Assembly: GCA_958295465.1 (NCBI GenBank)
Contig: OY282353.1
Location: forward strand, 4,269,001-4,333,000
DNA: 64,000 bases
From: an uncultured Gammaproteobacteria bacterium
GTDB lineage: Bacteria; Pseudomonadota; Gammaproteobacteria; HK1
Direction: 5' to 3'
Numbering within the stretch: the first letter of the stretch is position 1; every line of letters starts with the position of its first letter. Below are positions 1 to 8,400 of the stretch, piece after piece. Made by a program: the position numbers and the translations under genes. Below the pieces are notes generated by a model. That model did not search any database and was not told the origin of the DNA. It worked only from the letters and a program-made list of their open reading frames with translations.

Positions 1-111
1 GGAGCCGGCATGGATCCTTGGCGTTCCGATCTCATGTAAGGTTCCGAAGGAATTCATGGACGCATTCCAGGTTCCGGGGATGCCGGAGCGGACAAGCAAC
101 GAGAACTTCCC

Positions 112-1281
112 ATGCGCGCGCTCGACAGCATCACCGTCAAGGGATTCAGGAGCATTGCTTCCATCGAATGCCTGCGCCTCTGCCCGATCAACGTGCTGAT
201 CGGCGCGAACGGGTCCGGCAAATCCAATTTCCTGGAAATCTTCTCGTTCCTTCACGCCATCCGCGCCGGACATCTGCGAAATTATGTGTCCAGGGCGGGA
301 GGAGCCGACAGAGTCCTGCACTTCGGCTCCAAGGTCACGCAGGAGTTGACGATCCACGTTTCATTCGAGGACAGCAGGCATGAATACGGCATCACGCTTG
401 CCGCATCCGATACCGACGAGCTCTATCCGCTGTCACTCTATCCGCTGTCAGAGGATCTTTTCTTCTGGAAGAGGGAGAAGTACTCCAAACCCGTTCGGCG
501 AGGGCTTTCCCGAAGCGGTGGCGAAGCCGGGATCAGCGATCCCGAGAGAAACAGGAGAAACATGATCGGCCGATACGTCCGCGAGCACCTCGATCGCTGG
601 CGTCTCCATCATTTCCAGGACACGAGCGCCACGTCGCCGATCAGGAAGACGACCGACCTGAACGACAACCACCATTTGCGCCCCGACGGATCGAATCTCG
701 CGGCGTTTCTGTATTACTTGCAGCGCAAGCATGAAGCCTCATACGACATGATCCGGCGTACCGTGCGGCTCGTCGCGCCGTTCTTCGATGATTTTCACCT
801 CCGACCCCAGGCGCTGAACGAAGACAAGATCCGTATCGAGTGGCTTCACAAGGGATCCGAGGCGTACTTCGATGCCGCCTCGCTCTCCGACGGCTCGCTC
901 CGGTTCATCGCCTTGGCGACGTTGCTGCTTCAGCCGGTATCGCATCGCCCCTCGGTCATCCTTCTGGACGAACCCGAGCTGGGGCTGCACCCCCGCGCGA
1001 TCACGGCTCTGGCCTCCTTGGTCAAGCAGGCTTCGGTGGAGACCCAGATCATCCTTTCAACGCAGTCGCCGCTGCTCCTGGATCACTTCCGGCCGGACGA
1101 CGTACTCGTCGCCGAGAGGATGAACGGCGCCACGGAGCTGACCAGACTCAACGGAGCGGACCTCGACAGGTGGCTGCAGGACTACAGCCTCGGCCAGCTC
1201 TGGGAGAAGAACGAGCTCGGCGGCCGCCCTGTCCCGGAGGGAGTGGACGGAGGACCCCCGACATTGACCCCGGAGCGGTGA
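112..1281 (+). CDS. AAA-family ATPase (COG4637/AAA_21-like)
   Basis: Predicted cytoplasmic P-loop ATPase of 389 residues, of the SMC/OLD-like AAA_21 type. A Walker A motif, GANGSGKS, lies at about residues 31–38. A Walker B-like stretch, VILLDEPELGLHP, lies near residue 285, followed by the STQSP switch motif typical of ABC/SMC-type heads. The N-terminal 'GFRSI' strand is also typical. The length fits the family. The next gene is a DUF4276 protein, and ATPases of this type are commonly paired with DUF4276 or TOPRIM partners in suspected defence cassettes. Here a 100-bp dispersed repeat separates the two genes. The function is inferred; the family call is firm. Confidence 0.85.
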   Translation: MRALDSITVKGFRSIASIECLRLCPINVLIGANGSGKSNFLEIFSFLHAIRAGHLRNYVSRAGGADRVLHFGSKVTQELTIHVSFEDSRHEYGITLAASDTDELYPLSLYPLSEDLFFWKREKYSKPVRRGLSRSGGEAGISDPERNRRNMIGRYVREHLDRWRLHHFQDTSATSPIRKTTDLNDNHHLRPDGSNLAAFLYYLQRKHEASYDMIRRTVRLVAPFFDDFHLRPQALNEDKIRIEWLHKGSEAYFDAASLSDGSLRFIALATLLLQPVSHRPSVILLDEPELGLHPRAITALASLVKQASVETQIILSTQSPLLLDHFRPDDVLVAERMNGATELTRLNGADLDRWLQDYSLGQLWEKNELGGRPVPEGVDGGPPTLTPER

Positions 1282-1306
1282 CGGTGGCGGACCCGGCAGG
1301 CTCGAA

Positions 1307-1408
1307 TGGAACAAAACCGTTGTTCTCCCCTCATCCGCTGCGCTGGTTGGGGCGCCTGCGATTCCGCACAGCGAAATCGCCAAGCGACCGCGCCAGCGGT
1401 CGCCGCTC
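1307..1408. repeat. Dispersed palindromic repeat, copy 1
   Basis: A roughly 100-bp element with three hairpins in order: GAACA...TGTTC, an imperfect GCGATTCCGC/GCGAAATCGC arm pair, and GCGACCGC/GCGGTCGC. The same modules recur near 5.05, 6.74, 32.1, 34.9 and 36.6 kb. It sits between the ATPase and its DUF4276 partner, about 25 bp after the ATPase stop. Confidence 0.75.
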
Positions 1409-1438
1409 GAAGGGAACAGGCAGGGGAGGAGCCCTGCA

Positions 1439-2146
1439 TTGACCCGGCTGCTGGTCCATGTCGAAGGCGAAACCGAAGAGAGCTTCGTCAATGAAGTGCT
1501 CTCAACGCATCTCTACCGTCGGGGCTACTCCATCGTCAGCGCCCGCCTGATGGGAAACGCGCGCCAGAGACATCGACGAGGCGGGGCCAGGGCTTGGACG
1601 GCAGTACGAAAAAACATCCTGAACCACCTGCGGGAAGATTCGGAGAGCTTCGCCACCACCATGGTGGACTACTACGGTTTGCCGAAAAGCGGACCCCGAG
1701 CCTGGCCCGGTCGCGAAACCGCGGCCGGAGTCGCGTCCTCCGACAAGGGGAAGACAGTCGAAGCCGCACTCCTTGCGGACGTCCGCGAACAGATGGGCGC
1801 TGGCTTCAACCCGCACCGGTTCCTTCCGTACGTCATGATGCACGAGTTCGAGGCACTGCTGTTCAGCGACTGTCAAGGGTTTGGCCGCGGTATCGGCCGT
1901 CCGGAGATCGCCGCGGATCTTCAAAAGATCCGGGACGACTTCCCGAACCCGGAAGCGATCGACGATTCACCGGACACCGCACCATCCAAACGTGTGGAGG
2001 CGCTGGTGGCCGGATACCAGAAGCCGCACCTGGGGGTCCTGGCTGCAATCGAGATTGGCCTCGATCCAATGCGCGCCGAGTGTCCGCACTTTGGAGGATG
2101 GCTGGACCGTCTGGAACGCTTGCCGGCCGCGCCCGCCGGGCGGTGA
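1439..2146 (+). CDS. DUF4276 family protein (TOPRIM-like), partner of the upstream ATPase
   Basis: A 235-residue protein. It starts with strand–acidic motif HVEGETEE at about residues 7–14, followed by DYYG near residue 78 and MMHEFEALLFSD near residue 135. These are the conserved signatures of DUF4276, which is thought to adopt a TOPRIM-like, possibly nuclease, fold. The start is TTG, preceded by a purine-rich GGGGAGGAG ribosome site. Together with the ATPase gene upstream it makes a two-gene cassette resembling OLD/PARIS-type ATPase plus TOPRIM pairs. That functional analogy is inference. The following gene begins 6 bp downstream. Confidence 0.8.
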   Translation: MTRLLVHVEGETEESFVNEVLSTHLYRRGYSIVSARLMGNARQRHRRGGARAWTAVRKNILNHLREDSESFATTMVDYYGLPKSGPRAWPGRETAAGVASSDKGKTVEAALLADVREQMGAGFNPHRFLPYVMMHEFEALLFSDCQGFGRGIGRPEIAADLQKIRDDFPNPEAIDDSPDTAPSKRVEALVAGYQKPHLGVLAAIEIGLDPMRAECPHFGGWLDRLERLPAAPAGR

Positions 2147-2152
2147 GCGCGC

Positions 2153-2938
2153 GTGGACCTCGATCGCCACTGTCTCGACGAAGCGGCGCCGTCCGGCTCG
2201 TCGCTCCACTATGCGACGCTCTTCATCGGCCCCCGCGAACGTGCGGCGCTCGTCGCGGTCCACGCCTTGAGACATACCCTGTTCGGGATCGTGGACACCG
2301 TCGCCGACCCTGACGTGCGCGCCCGCAAGCTCAACTGGTGGAGCAACGAGATCATGGAGGCACGAGACGAACGTCCCCGCCATCCCGTCGCGGTGGCGAT
2401 TACCCGTCACTGCGCGGCGCAGTTCTGGCGCCGCCCGGAAGTGCTCGCGATGCTCACGGCGATCGGTCGCGCATCGGCCGCGGGCGGGTTCGAGTCCGAG
2501 GCGGCCAGGGACCGTTTCTGCGAAGACGTCGGAGGCGGTACGGCGCGGCTTTGCGCCGCGGCGGTCGCGGCCGGCACATCCGATACATCCGGCCCACATG
2601 ACGACGTCGGCGCGCTCGGATCCGCCCTCGAGTACGCGATGCTGGCCGGCGCCCCGATTGCGCGATCCGGCCTGATGCGCATCCCGAACGCCACCACCCC
2701 CTCTCAACGGATCGCAGAGGAACGCGCCCGCGCTCACCGGGCGCTTGCCGGTGCGGTCCGTGACGTGCCGCTTCGCGCCGGTCCGGCGGGGCTCGTCTAC
2801 CGAACCCTCGCCCATATCCAGCTCGCGGCGCTGGCGGGCGTGCTCCGAAAACCAGCTCCGGCGGCGCCGCTCCAAGCGTCTATCACACCGATCCGCAAGC
2901 TCTGGATCGCATGGCGGACCGCACGTCGCGCCGAGTGA
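2153..2938 (+). CDS. Squalene/phytoene synthase-family protein
   Basis: A 261-residue, mostly helical protein of the trans-prenyltransferase (squalene/phytoene synthase) superfamily. Recognisable are the N-terminal 'HYATLF...R' start, the helix RARKLNWWSNEI at about residues 56–67 that matches the RL.WW..E core, and FCEDVGG near residue 123 in the second substrate region. The aspartate-rich motifs are weaker than in true head-to-head synthases (VDTVAD at about 50–55), so catalysis is uncertain. The start is GTG, 6 bp after the DUF4276 stop. The location next to a YciK-type reductase is a common gammaproteobacterial arrangement for this orphan synthase-like family. Confidence 0.65.
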   Translation: MDLDRHCLDEAAPSGSSLHYATLFIGPRERAALVAVHALRHTLFGIVDTVADPDVRARKLNWWSNEIMEARDERPRHPVAVAITRHCAAQFWRRPEVLAMLTAIGRASAAGGFESEAARDRFCEDVGGGTARLCAAAVAAGTSDTSGPHDDVGALGSALEYAMLAGAPIARSGLMRIPNATTPSQRIAEERARAHRALAGAVRDVPLRAGPAGLVYRTLAHIQLAALAGVLRKPAPAAPLQASITPIRKLWIAWRTARRAE

Positions 2939-2975
2939 ACACCTTGCCGCGAATGACCCTGCACAACGCCTCACC

Positions 2976-3141
2976 GAGCGCCCTGCGAACCGGAGGGATT
3001 GCGCGATGCAGCCGGCGTAGACACCACCGGAGGCCATCACGGAGCGCCTTGCGAGCCGGAGGAGTTGCGCGATGCAGCCGGAGTAGACGCCACTGGAGGC
3101 CATCACGGAGCGCCTTGCGAACCGGAGGGGTTGCGCGATGA
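2976..3141 (+). repeat. 66-bp tandem repeat carrying SD–ATG signals
   Basis: Two and a half copies of a 66-bp unit start at 2976, 3042 and 3108. Each copy holds GGAG(G/A) followed 8–9 bases later by ATG (at 3006, 3072 and 3138). In copies 1 and 2 the ATG opens a four-codon ORF, MQPA or MQPE, then TAG. The third copy diverges after its ATG. Confidence 0.8.
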
Positions 3142-3305
3142 CCGCCCTGATCTCCGGCCGCTCCCCGACGGCGGCTCCGGCAGCACCGCTCTCGACGGCG
3201 ATGCGGAACACCCCACGAACCGCAGCCGCACGATGGATCACCGTTCCGTCCGTGGCGCGAAACACCCCGCACGGCGCCCCGCAAACCAGCGGAGCCCCGC
3301 GATGA
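3138..3305 (+). CDS. Possible 55-codon leader ORF overlapping the SDR start
   Basis: The ATG of the third tandem repeat copy opens a 55-codon frame that ends in TGA at 3303–3305, overlapping the SDR start as ATGA. The spacing and the GGAGGGG site would allow translational coupling. The product is rich in Ala, Pro, Arg and Thr with no recognisable domain. It may be a chance frame in a repeat-derived leader. Confidence 0.2.
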   Translation: MTALISGRSPTAAPAAPLSTAMRNTPRTAAARWITVPSVARNTPHGAPQTSGAPR

Positions 3306-4063
3306 CCACCTCGATCCCCGGCGACTACTCTCCCGCCCCCGACGCCTTCGCCGGCCGCGCGGTGCTCGTCACCGGCGCCGGCGACGGGCTCGGCCGCGAG
3401 ATCGCGCTCGGCGCCGCGCGCTGCGGCGCCGAGGTCATCCTGCTCGGGCGTACGGTGCGCAAGCTGGAGGCGGTCCACGATCGGATCGTCGAGGCCGGAG
3501 GCCCACCACCCGCCATCTGTCCGATGGACCTCTCCGGCGCGGGTCCCGAGGACTACACGGAGCTGGCCGGCCGCATCGCGCAGGCGTACGGCCGCCTCCA
3601 CGGCCTCGTACACGCCGCCGCCGCCTTTTCCGGGCTCGCGCCGCTCGCGCACCTGGAGCCGGCGGACTGGCTGCGCACCGTCCACGTCAACCTGACCGCA
3701 CCCTTCCTCGTCACGACCGCCTGCCTGCCGCTGCTCCAGTCCGTGCCGGACGCGACGGTGGTCTTCGTCGGCGACGCCCTCGGCCGGCGCGCCCGTGCGT
3801 ACTGGGGCGCGTACGCGGCGTCGAAGTTCGGGGTCGAAGGGCTCGCCCGGACTCTCGCCGAGGAGGTCGAGGCCGCCGGCACGCCGCGCGTCGCCTGCGT
3901 CCACCCGGGGCCGATGCGCACCGCGCTGCGCCGGCGGGCCTTCCCCGCGGAGCCGCCGGACGGCGTGCCCGAACCCGCCGCGGTCGCCGGAGGATTCCTC
4001 TACGCCCTGGACCCCGTCGCCCCGATCCCCCACGGCGCGAGCGCCGGCGTCTCGATATCCTGA
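3302..4063 (+). CDS. Short-chain dehydrogenase/reductase, YciK-like
   Basis: A 253-residue Rossmann-fold oxidoreductase. The NAD(P)-binding motif GAGDGLG lies at about residues 24–30, and the catalytic YAASK motif lies near residue 157. The surrounding RARAYWGAYAASKFG is characteristic of the YciK subgroup. At the usual catalytic Ser position the sequence reads VGDALG, so the serine may be absent, which is odd for the family. I chose the ATG at 3302 because the frame upstream runs into the 66-bp repeats and family members start just before the 'GRAVLVTGA' strand. The substrate is unknown. The gene follows the squalene synthase-like gene on the same strand. Confidence 0.8.
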   Translation: MTTSIPGDYSPAPDAFAGRAVLVTGAGDGLGREIALGAARCGAEVILLGRTVRKLEAVHDRIVEAGGPPPAICPMDLSGAGPEDYTELAGRIAQAYGRLHGLVHAAAAFSGLAPLAHLEPADWLRTVHVNLTAPFLVTTACLPLLQSVPDATVVFVGDALGRRARAYWGAYAASKFGVEGLARTLAEEVEAAGTPRVACVHPGPMRTALRRRAFPAEPPDGVPEPAAVAGGFLYALDPVAPIPHGASAGVSIS

Positions 4064-4086
4064 CTGGCGGCATGGGCCGGCAGCAT

Positions 4087-4200
4087 CGTTCTCAGCCCAC
4101 TCCACCAGAGGCGCCCTCCCCCAGCCAGAGGCTTCAGGGCACTGCCGATCAGGACCCAGGGAATGCTGCTGACGATCCCGAGCAGAAGGATGCGGGCCAT
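4087..4200 (-). pseudogene. Deletion-bearing fragment of a duplicated ampG
   Basis: Bases 4122–4200 closely match codons 17–42 of the intact ampG at 6544–6621; both begin MARILLLGIVS on the minus strand. Bases 4087–4121 match 5201–5235, just beyond the intact ampG stop. The two pieces are fused, so about 1.3 kb has been lost from a former second copy. The match ends at GGGCCAT, immediately before the toxin–antitoxin promoter region. Confidence 0.75.
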
Positions 4201-4265
4201 AGGAGGATTTGAGGCAGCGAAAGCAAAGGAGTACTGTTTTCTTACATTCTTTCAAAGAGTTCGCC

Positions 4266-4490
4266 ATGCTCGCCAAACTGACGGCCAAGAACCAACTGAC
4301 CCTCCCGAAGGCGGTAGTGGCCGCATTTCCCGAGACCGAGTATTTCGACGTGACCGAGGAGAACGGCCGCATCGTGCTGGCCCCGGTGCGCGTCACCCGG
4401 GCCAACGCCGTACGCGCCAAGCTGGCCGACCTCGGCCTGACCGAGACCGACGTGGCCGAGGCGGTGGCCTGGGCGCGCCGGGCTGGATGA
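4266..4490 (+). CDS. AbrB/SpoVT-type antitoxin
   Basis: A 74-residue DNA-binding antitoxin. The first 45 residues form a swapped-hairpin AbrB domain (LTAKNQLTLPKAVV). A basic/acidic C-terminal tail would wrap the toxin. It starts at the ATG following an AT-rich leader that stands out from its surroundings. Its stop codon overlaps the toxin ATG (ATGA), so the two are translationally coupled. As in other modules of this type it probably represses its own promoter. Confidence 0.85.
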   Translation: MLAKLTAKNQLTLPKAVVAAFPETEYFDVTEENGRIVLAPVRVTRANAVRAKLADLGLTETDVAEAVAWARRAG

Positions 4491-4939
4491 CCTGTCCGCG
4501 CCTCGTCCTGGACGCCAACGTGCTGGTCTCGGCGCTGGTATTCCCCGCCGGCTCGACGTCCTGGCTGCGCGTCGCATGGCAGGCGGAAACCGTCCGGCCA
4601 CTCGCGAGCCGCGAGACCACCACGGAGCTCATCCGCGTACTGGCGTACCCGAAATTCCGCCTGGGCAAGGATGAACGTGACGATCTGCTGGCCGACTACC
4701 TGCCGTGGTGCGAAATCGTCGTCGTTCGCGACATGTCCGCCGTCCCGGACTGCCGGGACCGTCACGACCGCATCTTTCTGGCACTGGCGTTGGCAGGCCG
4801 TGCAGATGCACTGGTAACCGGCGATGGGGATCTTCTTGCGCTCGCCCCGGTGTTTCCGATTCCCATCGTCTCTCCCGCCGCGCTCCTGGAGAGGCTGAAC
4901 GACCCCGCATCCCCGATACCGGACGCCTATGAGGATTGA
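4487..4939 (+). CDS. PIN-domain toxin (VapC-like)
   Basis: A 150-residue PIN-domain protein expected to be an Mg2+-dependent ribonuclease toxin. Its acidic residues appear complete: D in VLDANVL at about residue 9, E in TTTELIRVL near 44, and the D...D pair in CRDRHDR...VTGDGDL at about 87–112. Length is normal for the COG1569-like PIN subgroup. It overlaps the AbrB-type antitoxin by 4 bp. The pair lies next to a broken ampG copy and is likely a recent insertion, but I see no clear terminal repeats. Confidence 0.85.
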   Translation: MTCPRLVLDANVLVSALVFPAGSTSWLRVAWQAETVRPLASRETTTELIRVLAYPKFRLGKDERDDLLADYLPWCEIVVVRDMSAVPDCRDRHDRIFLALALAGRADALVTGDGDLLALAPVFPIPIVSPAALLERLNDPASPIPDAYED

Positions 4940-5052
4940 CTCCACCGAATACAGAACCAGAACCTCCGTCGTTGGTGACGACGACGAAGAGCACCGCAAG
5001 CGCGAATCCGACACCGGTCACGCTGATCGTTTCCTGACCGAGCCTGTGAGCA

Positions 5053-5132
5053 GCGACCGCTAGTGGGGTCGCTTGGCGATTCCGCTACGCGGAATCGCGG
5101 GCGCTCCAGTCAGCGCCGTAGACGGGCGGGGG
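5053..5132. repeat. Dispersed palindromic repeat, copy 2
   Basis: Carries the GCGACCGC/GGTCGC hairpin, the GCGATTCCGC–TACGC–GGAATCGC hairpin and the CAGCGCCGTAGACGGGCGGG tail. It lies in the ~300-bp stretch between the PIN toxin and the ampG stop. The rest of that stretch (4940–5052 and 5133–5247) shows no gene I can support. Confidence 0.75.
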
Positions 5133-5247
5133 GCATTCAGGGACAGAGCGGCACAAGGGAGACCGCCAGCCTCAGCCCGCAAACGGCAAGACCCCGGCTG
5201 CGTTCTCAGCCCGCTCCACCAGAGGCGCCCTCCCCTCTCCGGCAGCT

Positions 5248-6669
5248 TCAGCCCGCTCCGCCGGACCCGCCCTCCGCCTCCTTCCCGGACAGCCGCACCC
5301 TCGCCCCGGCCAGCAGGTCCCCGAGCCTCTTGCGGATGGCCCACAGGCACACCAGCGACGGGACCACCATCAGCGTCGTGATCACGAAGAACGTGCCCCA
5401 GTCGCCGTCCAGCCAGTCCACCAGGGCGCCGGAGGCGGCGGCGAACAGGGTCCTCCCCGCGGTGCCGATGGAGGCGAGCAGCGCGTATTGCGTGGCGGTA
5501 TAGGTCCGGTCCACCAGCATGGAGATGAAGGCGACGAAGGTCACGGTCGCGAACGCGCTGGTGAGATCGTCCGCCACCACCGCCGCCGCGAACAGCACCT
5601 CCGACTTGCCCGTCCACGCGAGCACGGCGAACAGGAGGTTGGTGAGGGCCATGGCGATGCCGGCCAGGAACATGGCCCGCACCAGTCCCATCCGGATCGC
5701 GAAGAGCCCGCCCAGCACGGTGAACGCGACGGTGGTGATCCAGCCCAGCCCCTTGGAGTAGAGGGCGATGTCGGACTTGGAGAACCCGATCTCCTTGTAG
5801 AAGAGCAGGGACATGCGCCCGAGGAACGCCTCGCCGATCTTGAACAGGAAGATGAAGCCGAGCACCGCGACGGCGATGGCGAGGCCGTTGCGCCGGAAGA
5901 AGCTCATCAGGGGGCCGGCCACGGTGCCCGCGAGCCAGGCGGCGACACGGCCGACCCGGCCGGAAAGATCCAGGCGCGAGGCGACCAGGCGTTCGTCCTG
6001 CGCCTGGGCGGCGATGCGCTCCGCCGGCGGCGGCTCGCGCACGAACGCGAGGCCGACGTTGCAGAGGACGACCACGCCCCCGAGCACCAGGAAGGCAGCC
6101 TGCCAGTAGTCCTCGACCCCGGCGTTCTGGAAGGCTTGCGCCGTCTCCAGCGCGAGCGCCCCGCCGAGCTTGTATCCCGTCCACCAGCCGACCACCGCGA
6201 CAGCCGCGCCCGCGGCCATGGACTCGCCCTCCGTGGCGCCGATCTGCTCGATCCGGAGCGCGTCGATGGTGATGTCCTGGGTCGCGGAGGCGATGGCGAT
6301 GACGAGGCCCACGGCGACCACGCCGGCCAGGTTCGTCGCCGGCTCGATCATGCTCCACAGCACCAGGCACACCAGGATCACCCCTTGCAGGGAGACGATC
6401 CAGGCGCGGCGGTGGCCGAGCCGCTCCGTCAGCCAGGGCACCCGGAGCCGGTCGATCAGCGGCGCCCAGAGGAAGTTGACCGCGTACACCCCGAAGATCA
6501 GGCCGGCCCAGCCGATGGCGGTGCGGCTCAGGCCCTCTTCCTTCAGCCAGAGGCTCAGCGCGCTGCCGATCAGGACCCAGGGAAACCCGCTGACGATCCC
6601 GAGCAGGAGGATGCGGGCCATGCGCCGCTCGAAATAGACCGACAGCGATTGCGCGGTGCTCCGCATCAT
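5248..6669 (-). CDS. ampG: AmpG-family MFS muropeptide permease
   Basis: A 473-residue inner-membrane transporter with about 12–14 hydrophobic segments, likely importing anhydromuropeptides for peptidoglycan recycling. Diagnostic segments are MARILLLGIVSGFPW near residue 17, 'RLGHRRAWI' in the loop between membrane segments 2 and 3, and SATQDITIDALR near residue 128, which corresponds to the AmpG ATQDI.ID..R motif. The length fits the family. The start codon precedes a short amphipathic N-terminus. Two copies of the dispersed repeat lie just upstream, and a truncated duplicate of its 5' end lies at 4087–4200. No β-lactamase gene is nearby. Confidence 0.85.
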   Translation of the reverse strand: MMRSTAQSLSVYFERRMARILLLGIVSGFPWVLIGSALSLWLKEEGLSRTAIGWAGLIFGVYAVNFLWAPLIDRLRVPWLTERLGHRRAWIVSLQGVILVCLVLWSMIEPATNLAGVVAVGLVIAIASATQDITIDALRIEQIGATEGESMAAGAAVAVVGWWTGYKLGGALALETAQAFQNAGVEDYWQAAFLVLGGVVVLCNVGLAFVREPPPAERIAAQAQDERLVASRLDLSGRVGRVAAWLAGTVAGPLMSFFRRNGLAIAVAVLGFIFLFKIGEAFLGRMSLLFYKEIGFSKSDIALYSKGLGWITTVAFTVLGGLFAIRMGLVRAMFLAGIAMALTNLLFAVLAWTGKSEVLFAAAVVADDLTSAFATVTFVAFISMLVDRTYTATQYALLASIGTAGRTLFAAASGALVDWLDGDWGTFFVITTLMVVPSLVCLWAIRKRLGDLLAGARVRLSGKEAEGGSGGAG

Positions 6670-6734
6670 GTCTTCCGCCGCCGCATCCCCCCGGTCACCG
6701 GCGAATCATACCTTCGCGCCGTCACCGGCATCGA

Positions 6735-6888
6735 AAGCGGCGACCGCTGATGCGGTCGCTTGGCGATTCCGCTGCGCGGAATCGCGGGGAAAGCGGCGAC
6801 CGCTGATGCGGTCGCTTGGCGATTCCGCTACGCGGAATCGCGGGTGCCTCAACCAGCGTCGTGGGCGGGCGGGAAACAGTGTTGTTAC
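6735..6888. repeat. Dispersed palindromic repeat, copies 3 and 4 in tandem
   Basis: Two head-to-tail copies of the GCGACCGC(TGAT)GCGGTCGC and GCGATTCCGC/GCGGAATCGC hairpins, starting near 6735 and 6790. The second continues into the CAGCGTCGTGGGCGGGCGGG tail. They occupy the divergent intergenic region between ampG and avtA. Confidence 0.8.
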
Positions 6889-6967
6889 AACAAGTATCGG
6901 AACTCGATGACGATATGACCGCGTGATACCGTGGCGGCATGAACGTCAGGCCCACATCCGCACGCAC

Positions 6968-8227
6968 ATGAAGCTCTCGGCATTCGGCAGGCGGCTGACG
7001 GGTGAGTCGGGGACGCGCCTGCTCATGGACGATCTCGGCGAGGCGGTGACCGCGGGCGGCGGGATCGTCAATCTCGGCGGCGGGAACCCGAGCCACATCC
7101 CGGCCGCGGAGATGGTCTTCCGGGTACGCATGCAGGCGCTCATGCAACGCGACGGCGCGTTCGAGCGGGCGATCGGGAACTATGACGGGCCGCCGGGGGA
7201 TCGGGGCTTCGCCCGCGCGCTCGCGCGGCTCCTGCGGCGCGAGCAGGGCTGGGACGTGAACGAGCGCAACGTCGCCGTCACCAACGGCAGCCAGTCCGCG
7301 TTCCTCGCCCTGTTCAACCTGCTCGCGGGACCGGACGGCGACGGAGGAATGCGCCGCGTCCTCCTGCCGCTCTCGCCGGAATACATCGGCTACGCCGACC
7401 TCGGCTTCACCCCCGGCCTGTTCGTCTCGCGCCGCTCGACCATCACCGATCTCGGAGACATGCTGTTCAAGTACGGGGTGGACTTCGAGGGGCTCGACGA
7501 GATCGAGGACATCGGCGCGATCTGCGTGTCCCGGCCCACCAACCCCACCGGGAACGTGGTGACCGACGCGGAGATCGAGCGCCTCGGCGACGTCGCCCGC
7601 GCCCGCGGCGTGCCGCTCATCGTGGACAACGCCTACGGGCTCCCCTTCCCCGGCATCGTCTACGGGGACGCGACGCTCACCTGGAACGAAGACACGGTCC
7701 TCTGCATGAGCCTCTCGAAGCTCGGGCTGCCCGGGCTTCGCACCGGGATCGTGATCGCGAACGAGGAGATCGTCGCGGCCCTCGGAGCGGCCAACGCCAT
7801 CTTCTGCCTCGCACCGGGGAGCCTCGGTCCCGCCCTCGCCACGGATCTGGTCGAGAGCGGCGAAGTGCTCGCGCTCGGCCGCGACGTCATCCGCCCGCAC
7901 TACGCCGAGCGGGCGGAGCGCGCCCTCGATCTGCTGCGGGCCGGGCTCGACGGCTGCGGCGTCCGTATCCACCGCCCGGAAGGCGCCTTCTTCCTCTGGC
8001 TGTGGATGCCCGGCCTTCCGATCGGCAACGCCGAGCTGTACCGGCGGCTCAAGGCGCGCGGGGTCGTCGTCGTATCCGGCCACTACTTCTTCCCGGGGCT
8101 CGAAGACGACGACTGGCCACACAAGCGCGAGTGCATCCGCATCAGCTACGCCGACGACTGGGACCGGATCGAGCGCGGACTCACGATCCTCGTGGAGGAA
8201 GTGCGCCGCGCCCGAGACGGCGGCTGA
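6968..8227 (+). CDS. avtA: Valine–pyruvate aminotransferase
   Basis: A 419-residue PLP-dependent fold-type I aminotransferase, matching the 417-residue E. coli AvtA (transaminase C) in length. It would interconvert valine and pyruvate with alpha-ketoisovalerate and alanine in the cytoplasm. Visible motifs are 'GGGNPSHIP' near residue 37, NYDGPPGD, SRPTNPTGN, and the PLP-lysine stretch SLSKLGLPGLRTG near residue 245. The C-terminal GHYFFPGL is typical of AvtA. I chose the ATG giving MKLSAFGRRL because it matches the family N-terminus; a GTG 15 codons upstream is less likely. Confidence 0.92.
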   Translation: MKLSAFGRRLTGESGTRLLMDDLGEAVTAGGGIVNLGGGNPSHIPAAEMVFRVRMQALMQRDGAFERAIGNYDGPPGDRGFARALARLLRREQGWDVNERNVAVTNGSQSAFLALFNLLAGPDGDGGMRRVLLPLSPEYIGYADLGFTPGLFVSRRSTITDLGDMLFKYGVDFEGLDEIEDIGAICVSRPTNPTGNVVTDAEIERLGDVARARGVPLIVDNAYGLPFPGIVYGDATLTWNEDTVLCMSLSKLGLPGLRTGIVIANEEIVAALGAANAIFCLAPGSLGPALATDLVESGEVLALGRDVIRPHYAERAERALDLLRAGLDGCGVRIHRPEGAFFLWLWMPGLPIGNAELYRRLKARGVVVVSGHYFFPGLEDDDWPHKRECIRISYADDWDRIERGLTILVEEVRRARDGG

Positions 8228-8244
8228 GGGTGGGCTGATAGTGA

Positions 8245-8400
8245 CCTCTCCCTGTCCTCGCCCCCTACGGCGAGGCGGTGCTCCGGCGCATCCTCTCACC
8301 GTCCGCCATCGACGGCAGACTCGGCGAGTGGTTCCTGTACACCACGGAGCAGCATATCCCGCTCCACATGCTCATTGACGAGTACGACAACATTGCCTCC
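8245..8400 (+). pseudogene. Fragment of an AAA-ATPase-like (PF09820-type) gene
   Basis: An open stretch without a start, encoding ...APYGEAVLRRILSP... and ...IPLHMLIDEYDNI. The LIDEYD motif with a preceding hydrophobic strand is the Walker B signature of the AAA-ATPase-like/DUF1703 family. Only about 50 codons survive. It joins abruptly at 8401 to a duplicated antitoxin promoter reading the other way. Confidence 0.5.

Noticed and set aside
1967..5014. A 1015-codon open frame on the minus strand across the 2–5 kb genes
   Set aside because: It is antisense to well-supported plus-strand genes and has no family motifs. Long antisense frames are common at this G+C.
4629..5021. Minus-strand 130-codon frame with a hydrophobic N-terminus
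   Set aside because: It overlaps the PIN toxin gene antisense, and only its first ~30 residues look protein-like.
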